Assembly (NCBI GenBank): GCA_963843315.1
Contig: CAWJJU010000005.1
Location: 62,001 to 126,000, forward strand
DNA from: JAWVFM01 sp963843315
Lineage (GTDB): Bacteria > Actinomycetota > Thermoleophilia > Solirubrobacterales > 70-9
Direction of reading: 5' to 3'
DNA length: 64,000 nt
In this document: positions 58,792-64,000 of the stretch, piece by piece
How the letters are laid out: the number at the start of each line of letters is the position of its first letter
How positions within the stretch are numbered: position 1 is the first letter of the stretch
Notes under the pieces: generated by a model
The model's database searches: none
What the model was told of the DNA's origin: nothing
What the model saw: only the letters and a program-made list of their open reading frames with translations
Made by a program: the position numbers and the translations under genes

Positions 58792-60572
58792 CACATACCC
58801 GTGGGCGTGTGCATCACCTTCTTGACGCGACCACCGCCCGTGTACATGTGGACGCCGCACGGCAGGCACGGGTCGAAGCTCCGCACCGCTCGCATGATGT
58901 CCACGCCCTTGAAGTCCTCCGGGCCGTTCTCCTCGAAGATCGGCGTGTTCTGCACCGCGTCCTCGTAGGGGCCCGGGGTGCCGAACGTGTCGCGCACGCT
59001 GGCGTTCCAAGGGGTCGGCGGATAGGGCTGGTAGTTGGCGATCTTGCCGCCCTCGATGACCATGTGGTGCGACAGCACGCCGCGGGCCGCGTCGTGGAAG
59101 CCGACGCTCACAGCGTCCTGCGGGACCTTGAAGTTGTTCCACGACTTCGTGCGTCCCGCGCGGACCTCCTTGAAGGCGCGCTCCAGGCAGTGCAGCGCGA
59201 TCAGCGCCGAATAGGCCTGGTGGTAGCTGCGAGCGCGATCGCGCTCGATCGCGTTGGACTTCTCCGGCACCTTCCACTCGAGCTCCATCTCGGCCGAGTT
59301 GGCCGTGCGCGGCAGCACCATCTGGATCGACTCGCCGGTCGCCTTGGCGTAGCCGAAGTCGACGAGCCCCGCCTTCGCGGTGCACCACTGGCGGGCGAAC
59401 GGGCCGCCGCCGGTGTCGCAGGCCACGTAGGAGTCGTTGCGCGCGTCGTACATGCGCGGCGAGACCACCCAGGAGTACTTGTCGGCGAAGTCGCGCTTCT
59501 GCGGCTTCGGGATGGTCACCTTGTTCCACGGGTGGCGCGCATCGACGGGGTTGCCCAGCGGGTCCTTGTCGACGAACTTCGGCTGCGTGTCGACCCAGTC
59601 CTCGAAGTAGGAGGAGCCGAGCAGGATCCTGATCATCAGGTTGATCTCGACGAGATCGGTGGAGATCAGCTCACCGTCGAACACGACGCCGGGGGTGACG
59701 TACCGGTGCTTGCCCCACTCGCTCATGTTCTCGTAGGTGAAATCGCAGTAGTCGGGGTCGTCGAAGATGCCCCAGTTCACGATGTTCGTGTCGCGGTAGC
59801 CGACCATGTCGTACCCCGGCAGCTCCCGCAGGAAGAAGTCGTAGAGGTCGTCGTGCATGGGCACCGTGCGCTTGACGTAGTCGAAGTAGCGCATGAGCCG
59901 CACGTAGTAGTCGGTGAGCGTCTGGTGCGTGATGTGCGCGCTGCACCCGCCCGGCATGATCGTCGACGGGTGGGTGTGCCGGCCGCCGAACAGGCAGTAC
60001 ATCTCCCGCGTGTAGCGCGCCACCTGCAGGGTCTCCAGGTAGAAGTCCCCGGTGAACGGGTTGAGCGATCGCATGATGTCGGCGATCGTTCTGTAGCCGT
60101 GGATGTCCTGCCCGGGCGCGGAGGTCTGCTCCGCCCTCTGCAGCAGCGACGGGTTGGTCTCCTTGACCATCTGCTCGCAGAAGTCGACGTTGCACATGCA
60201 GTCGTTGAAGATGGCGTGGTCGAACATGTAGTCCGCCGACTCCGCCAGGTTGAACGCGAGGTCGCCCAGCGGCGGGGGCTTCACGCCGTACGCCATGTTC
60301 TGGTTCAGGCAGGAGCAGGTGCAGTGGTTGTCGCCGCAGATGCCGCAGATCCGGCTGGTGATGAAGTGCGCGTCACGGGGATCGATGCCCTTCATGAAGA
60401 TGTCGAAGCCCCTGAAGATCATCGACGTCGAGTAGCACTTGTTCACCGTGTTGTTGGCGAAGTCGATCTCGGTGTGGATACCGAGGCTGCCGACGATCCG
60501 GGTGATCGGATCCCACGACATCTCCTTGACCATGACCTTCTGCTCGCTCTTTGGCGTCTCGACCGTTGCCAT
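58788..60572 (-). CDS. hhyL: Group 1h-type [NiFe]-hydrogenase large subunit
   Basis: 594-residue catalytic subunit. The N-terminal nickel motif is RICGICGDNHCTCS (about residue 73-86) and the C-terminal one is SFDPCLPCGVHMYTGGG, with the protease expected to cut after His and release a 17-residue tail ending GMC. These motif forms are those of the actinobacterial, oxygen-tolerant, high-affinity hydrogenases (group 1h, formerly group 5) that oxidise H2 at atmospheric levels. ATG 60572 has a Shine-Dalgarno-like GAGGAAGAG. Small subunit, maturation genes and accessory proteins lie in the same operon. Confidence 0.95.
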   Translation of the reverse strand: MATVETPKSEQKVMVKEMSWDPITRIVGSLGIHTEIDFANNTVNKCYSTSMIFRGFDIFMKGIDPRDAHFITSRICGICGDNHCTCSCLNQNMAYGVKPPPLGDLAFNLAESADYMFDHAIFNDCMCNVDFCEQMVKETNPSLLQRAEQTSAPGQDIHGYRTIADIMRSLNPFTGDFYLETLQVARYTREMYCLFGGRHTHPSTIMPGGCSAHITHQTLTDYYVRLMRYFDYVKRTVPMHDDLYDFFLRELPGYDMVGYRDTNIVNWGIFDDPDYCDFTYENMSEWGKHRYVTPGVVFDGELISTDLVEINLMIRILLGSSYFEDWVDTQPKFVDKDPLGNPVDARHPWNKVTIPKPQKRDFADKYSWVVSPRMYDARNDSYVACDTGGGPFARQWCTAKAGLVDFGYAKATGESIQMVLPRTANSAEMELEWKVPEKSNAIERDRARSYHQAYSALIALHCLERAFKEVRAGRTKSWNNFKVPQDAVSVGFHDAARGVLSHHMVIEGGKIANYQPYPPTPWNASVRDTFGTPGPYEDAVQNTPIFEENGPEDFKGVDIMRAVRSFDPCLPCGVHMYTGGGRVKKVMHTPTGMC

Positions 60573-60620
60573 CTCTTCCTCTTTCCCTCTCGAACCCTTT
60601 GTCGTGCCTTCTCGCCGCGC

Positions 60621-61712
60621 CTACGAGCCCGGGGGCGCGTAGGCGGAGCTGCGACTGCGGTAACCGGTGCTGATCTGCCTGCCGGGCTTGCGCCACTCCG
60701 GCTCGACGTCGTACTTGTTCTTGATGTTGCGGTGGCGGAAGTAGCGGATCAGGCCGCCCCAGACGTATTGCTCGACGACCGACGCGGCCTTGCCCGCAGT
60801 ATCGGCCTCCATGAACGGCATGAACTTGTCGGGGAAGCCGGGCATCGTGCAGGCCATGCAGATGCCGCCCACGTTGGGGCAGCCTCCGTAGCCGTCGACC
60901 CAGCCGCGCACGGGCACGTTGCACTTGACGACCGGCCCCTTGCAGCCCAGCTTCACCAGGCAGCGGGGGTCGTCGCCGTACTCGGTGGCGAACTCGCCCT
61001 GCTCGGTGAACCCGGCGCGGTTACAGCCCTCGCGCACCGTGCGCCCGAACAGCCACCTGGGCCGCAGCGCCTCGTCGAGGTCGGGCACCGGCGCCAGGCC
61101 CGCGAGGTGCAGCGCGAGGTAGAGCAGCGTCTCGGTCATGTTGTCGGGCTGCGCGGGGCAGCCCGGGATGTTGACCACGGGCAGCCCGGCCGTGGACTTC
61201 CAGTCCCAGCCGAGGTGGTCGGCCACGCCCATCGCCCCCGTGGGGTTGCCCTTCATGGCGGGGATGCCGCCGTAGGTCGCGCAGGTGCCGACGGCTACGA
61301 CGGCGGCCGCCTTGGGGGCCAGCCGGTCGAGCCACTCGCTGGTAGTGATGGGCTGGCCCGTGCTCGGGTCGTCGCCGATCGCAGCGAAGTGGCCCTCGCC
61401 GGAGAGCTCCTCGTTGGGAATCGAGCCCTCGACCACGAGGACGAAGGGGTCCAGCTCGCCGCGCTCGGCCTGCCACCAGGCCTCGATGAACTCGGCGCCG
61501 TTCTCGTAGGCCAGCACCGGGTTGTGCACGACCACCTTGGGCATTCCCGGGATGGCCTGGGTGACGATGTCCTCGAGGCTCGGGTTCACCGCCGAGGTCA
61601 TCGCGACGGAGTCCCCGTCGCACGACAACCCCGTAGTCATCCAGAGGACATGGGCGGTGACCGCCTCCGTCTCCTTCTGTCCCGGTACGAACTCATGGCT
61701 CAGGGTTGCCAT
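60621..61712 (-). CDS. hhyS: Group 1h-type [NiFe]-hydrogenase small subunit
   Basis: 363-residue Fe-S subunit that carries electrons from the NiFe site. The N-terminus has no twin-arginine signal, so the enzyme is not exported by that route. The proximal cluster motif is GLSCDGDS: Asp34 replaces the second Cys, the 3Cys-1Asp pattern known from the actinobacterial-type hydrogenase of Ralstonia. Other cluster ligands lie in VGTCATYGG, VNIPGCPAQPDN and GGCPNVGGICMACTMPGFPD. ATG 61712 is favoured by AAAGG 7 bases upstream; GTG 61718 is possible. The large subunit follows after 48 bases. Confidence 0.95.
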   Translation of the reverse strand: MATLSHEFVPGQKETEAVTAHVLWMTTGLSCDGDSVAMTSAVNPSLEDIVTQAIPGMPKVVVHNPVLAYENGAEFIEAWWQAERGELDPFVLVVEGSIPNEELSGEGHFAAIGDDPSTGQPITTSEWLDRLAPKAAAVVAVGTCATYGGIPAMKGNPTGAMGVADHLGWDWKSTAGLPVVNIPGCPAQPDNMTETLLYLALHLAGLAPVPDLDEALRPRWLFGRTVREGCNRAGFTEQGEFATEYGDDPRCLVKLGCKGPVVKCNVPVRGWVDGYGGCPNVGGICMACTMPGFPDKFMPFMEADTAGKAASVVEQYVWGGLIRYFRHRNIKNKYDVEPEWRKPGRQISTGYRSRSSAYAPPGS

Positions 61713-61758
61713 CGGCACACCTTTCGTTTGCTGTTTTCCCTACGTCCTGCCATCCCGC

Positions 61759-62874
61759 TCAGCAGATCCTCGGCAGCGGGTCTCCGGCAAGCATGTCCAT
61801 CACCCGCCGGCCGCCGAAGGCGGTCTCGACGAGCACCATCCCGGGGGGCTCCGTCTTCACCTCGCCGATCTCGGCGGCGCGCTCGCAGCCCGGCACCTCG
61901 TGCAGGGCCTCGAGGGCGGCGTCGGCCGAGCCCGGCTCGACGAAGGCCACGAAGACCCCCTCGTTGGCGACGTACATCGGATCGATCCCCAGCAGCTCGG
62001 CGGCGCCGGTCACCTCGGGCAGCACCGGGATCGCGGCCTCGCGCACGCCGATGGCCACGCCCGAGGCTCGTGCCAGCTCGTTGAGCACGGACGCGACGCC
62101 GCCCCGCGTGGCGTCGCGCATGGCGCGCAGGCCCGGGCCGACGGCCTCGAGCAGGCTGTCAACCCCGGGCCACAGGCAGCGGGTATCGGAGCGGATCTCC
62201 GCGTCCAGCCCCAGCTCGCCGCGGGCGAGCATGATCGCGGTGCCGTGCTCGCCGATGGTGTTGGAGACGATCACGCGGTCGCCGGGGCTGATGGAGGTGG
62301 GGGAGACCCGAGCCCGCTCGTCGCGGCGCCCGATGCCCGTGGTGTTCACGTACATGCCGTCGCAGCTGCCGCGCTCGACGACCTTGGTGTCGCCCGCGAC
62401 GACCTCGACCCCGGCGGCCCTGGCGGCGGCCGCGATCGCCTCGACCTCGGCGCGAAGCTCGTCCGCCGGGAGGCCCTCCTCCAGGATCAGGGAGAGGGTG
62501 AGAGCCACGGGCCGGGCGCCCGAGACCGCGAGGTCGTTGACGGTGCCGTTGACGGCGAGCTCGCCGATCGACCCCCCGGGGAAGCGCCGCGGGCTCACCA
62601 CGAAGGAGTCCGTGGTGACGGCCAGATCCACGCCGTCGACCTCGACCGGGGCGGCGTCCGGAAGACCCTCGGAGGCGCGTGAGTCGAACGCCGGGGCAAG
62701 CAGGCCCTCAACGAGCGTCTGCGAGGACTTGCCGCCGGCCCCGTGGGCCATCGTGATCCGCTCGTCCTTGAAGCGGGGGCGCTTGGCGCGAGCGGTCTCG
62801 ATGATCCCGAGCACCCGCTCCTCGCGGCCGGAGTCGGTGCGCGGCGGCGGGCTGGCGGTCTGCTCGTGCGTCAC
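61759..62874 (-). CDS. hypE: Hydrogenase maturation protein HypE
   Basis: 371 residues, PurM/SelD-like ATP-dependent enzyme that dehydrates the thiocarbamate on its C-terminal Cys to thiocyanate, giving the CN ligands. It has ITMAHGAGGKSSQTLVEGL, AVTTDSFVVSPRRFPGGSIGELAVNGTVNDLAVSGA, AGDTKVVERGSCDGMYVNTTGIG and DATRGGVASVLNELA, and ends in the obligatory PRIC with the acceptor Cys. GTG 62874 lies 2 bases after the hypD stop. The N-terminal 40 residues are a charged extension. Confidence 0.95.
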   Translation of the reverse strand: MTHEQTASPPPRTDSGREERVLGIIETARAKRPRFKDERITMAHGAGGKSSQTLVEGLLAPAFDSRASEGLPDAAPVEVDGVDLAVTTDSFVVSPRRFPGGSIGELAVNGTVNDLAVSGARPVALTLSLILEEGLPADELRAEVEAIAAAARAAGVEVVAGDTKVVERGSCDGMYVNTTGIGRRDERARVSPTSISPGDRVIVSNTIGEHGTAIMLARGELGLDAEIRSDTRCLWPGVDSLLEAVGPGLRAMRDATRGGVASVLNELARASGVAIGVREAAIPVLPEVTGAAELLGIDPMYVANEGVFVAFVEPGSADAALEALHEVPGCERAAEIGEVKTEPPGMVLVETAFGGRRVMDMLAGDPLPRIC

Positions 62875-62876
62875 CG

Positions 62877-63992
62877 CTAGACCAGCTCCTTCTCTCGTGC
62901 GAACCGGCCGTAGTTGTAATAGGCGGCGCAGGCGCCCTCCGGGGAGACCATGCAGGTGCCGATCGCGTGCTCGGGCGTGCAGGCCGTGCCGAACACCTTG
63001 CACTCCCACGGCTTGATGACGCCCTTCAGCACCTCGCCGCACTGGCAGGCCTTGGGATCGGCGACGCGCACGCCGGGCACCTCGTAGCGCTGCTCGGCGT
63101 CGAACTCGGCGTAGGCGCCGGACAGGCGCAGGGCGCTCTGGGAGATGAAGCCGAGGCCGCGCCACTCGAAGTGGGGGCGCAGCTCGAAGACCTCGGACAT
63201 GACCTTCAGCGCCGCCACGTTGCCCTCGTACGGGACCACGCGCGTGTACTGGTTCTCGACCTCGCAGCGCCCGTCGCCGATCTGGCGGAGGATCATCTCG
63301 ATCGAGTGCAGGATGTCCAGCGGCTCGAAGCCCGAGGTCACCAGGGGTTTGCCGTAGTCGGCCGGGATGAACTCGAACGGCCGCACGCCGACGATGGTCG
63401 AGACGTGGCCGGGGCCGATGAAGCCGTCGAGGCGCATGTCGGGCGAGTCGAGCAGGGCGCGAAGGGGCGGCACGATCGTCACGTGGTTGCACATGCACAG
63501 GAAGTTCTCGACGCCCTCCAAGCGGGCGCGCTTGAGCGTGAGCGCCGTGGACGGGGCCGTCGTCTCGAAGCCGATCGCAAAGAAGACGACGGTGCGGTCG
63601 GGGTTGGCCTTCGCCAGCCGCAGGGCGTCGAGCGGCGAGTAGACCATGCGGATGTCGGCGCCGTCGGCCTTCGCCTCAAGGAAGGTCTGCTCGGAGCCGG
63701 GCACGCGCATCATGTCGCCGAAGCAGGTGAAGATCACGCCGTCGTTTCGCGCGATGGCCATGCCGTCGTCGACGCGGCCCATCGGGATCACGCACACCGG
63801 GCAGCCGGGGCCGTGCACCAGCTCGACGTTGTCCGGGAGCAGGTCGTCGATGCCGTACTTGTAGATGGAGTGGGTGTGGCCTCCGCAGACCTCCATGAGC
63901 TTGTAGTGGCGCCCCGGCTCGACGAGCGAGTGGATGCGCGCGGACACGGCGCGGCCGAGCTCGGCGTCGCGGTATTCGTCCACGAACCTCAC
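62877..63992 (-). CDS. hypD: Hydrogenase maturation protein HypD
   Basis: 371-residue [4Fe-4S] scaffold that assembles the Fe(CN)2CO unit with HypC. Motifs: KLMEVCGGHTHSIYKYG with the catalytic Cys, VHGPGCPVCVIPMGRVDDG, FFAIGFETTAPSTALTL, FLCMCNHVTIVPPLRALL, GFEPLDILHSIEMILRQ and the C-terminal cluster Cys in ACQCGEVLKG ... CKVFGTACTPEHAIGTCMVS. GTG start at 63992, 8 bases from the window edge. hypC, its partner, is not in the window and is expected just beyond. Confidence 0.95.
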   Translation of the reverse strand: MRFVDEYRDAELGRAVSARIHSLVEPGRHYKLMEVCGGHTHSIYKYGIDDLLPDNVELVHGPGCPVCVIPMGRVDDGMAIARNDGVIFTCFGDMMRVPGSEQTFLEAKADGADIRMVYSPLDALRLAKANPDRTVVFFAIGFETTAPSTALTLKRARLEGVENFLCMCNHVTIVPPLRALLDSPDMRLDGFIGPGHVSTIVGVRPFEFIPADYGKPLVTSGFEPLDILHSIEMILRQIGDGRCEVENQYTRVVPYEGNVAALKVMSEVFELRPHFEWRGLGFISQSALRLSGAYAEFDAEQRYEVPGVRVADPKACQCGEVLKGVIKPWECKVFGTACTPEHAIGTCMVSPEGACAAYYNYGRFAREKELV

Positions 63993-64000
63993 GGAACGAC

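Noticed and set aside
56521..59529. Very long reverse open frame joining several hydrogenase accessory genes
   Set aside because: It results from single-base breaks and from several genes sharing one frame; the NifU-like, DUF5947 and DUF6084 domains have their own overlapping start and stop signals.
58788..61712. Hydrogenase of group 2a (Huc) or group 1 membrane-bound exported type
   Set aside because: The small subunit has no Tat signal and shows the Asp-containing proximal motif, and the accessory set (DUF5947, DUF6084, NifU-like) is that of group 1h.

Overview
The window is about 70% G+C, densely packed and gene-rich. The protein families point to a Gram-positive actinobacterium, most likely class Thermoleophilia (Solirubrobacterales/Gaiellales-like). 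Supporting signs are SteA/SteB division proteins, TlyA-NadK-RecN synteny, DUF5947/DUF6084 hydrogenase partners, type IV pili without an outer-membrane secretin, many GTG/TTG starts, and chains of genes joined by 4-base stop/start overlaps. No rRNA, tRNA, CRISPR array or insertion sequence was seen.

Layout. 1-10.8 kb: housekeeping translation and envelope genes (MBL-fold hydrolase, hisS, aspS, a broken secreted-protein gene, an IscU-like/MnmA fusion, alaS, ruvX, mltG). 10.8-33 kb: a type IV pilus locus inside shikimate-pathway genes. aroE leads into pilB, a DUF559 gene, pilT and pilC. A reverse-strand Ca2+/H+ antiporter gene follows, then the major pilin, three large minor-prepilin-like proteins, prepilin peptidase, PilM/N/O-like proteins and two secreted proteins, and then aroC, aroKB, aroQ and pepP. 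33-39 kb: ltrA (reverse), efp, nusB, a tandem repeat of tiny coupled ORFs, an XseB-like ORF, ispA and dxs, with a DUF72 gene converging. 39-48.6 kb: small membrane proteins, tlyA, nadK, an MFS pump, recN, steA, steB and an MraY-like gene. 48.6-64 kb, all reverse strand: a group 1h-type (actinobacterial, high-affinity) [NiFe]-hydrogenase cluster. It runs hypD, hypE, small subunit, large subunit, NifU-like, DUF5947, DUF6084, an uncharacterised protein, maturation protease, hypA, hypB, double-SIS protein and hypF, followed by a nickel transporter and a Fur-family regulator.

Most striking regulation: the major pilin gene is preceded by a near-consensus sigma-28/WhiG-type promoter whose predicted start lies just before a well-formed cyclic-di-GMP-I (GEMM-I) riboswitch. 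Pilin synthesis is therefore probably set both by a motility/development-type sigma factor and by a cyclic dinucleotide. The second unusual structure is a threefold 53-bp tandem repeat after nusB. Each copy encodes an 18-residue ORF that overlaps the next by GTGA, giving a coupled chain from nusB to ispA.

About ten single-base frame breaks occur in otherwise intact conserved genes (MBL hydrolase, secreted protein, mltG, DUF559, pilC, steA, DUF6084, DUF5947, NifU-like). They look more like indel errors in the assembly than real pseudogenes, so those genes are annotated across the break. Many first genes of transcription units have a TAnnnT element 6-10 bases before the start codon and no Shine-Dalgarno sequence, which suggests widespread leaderless mRNA.
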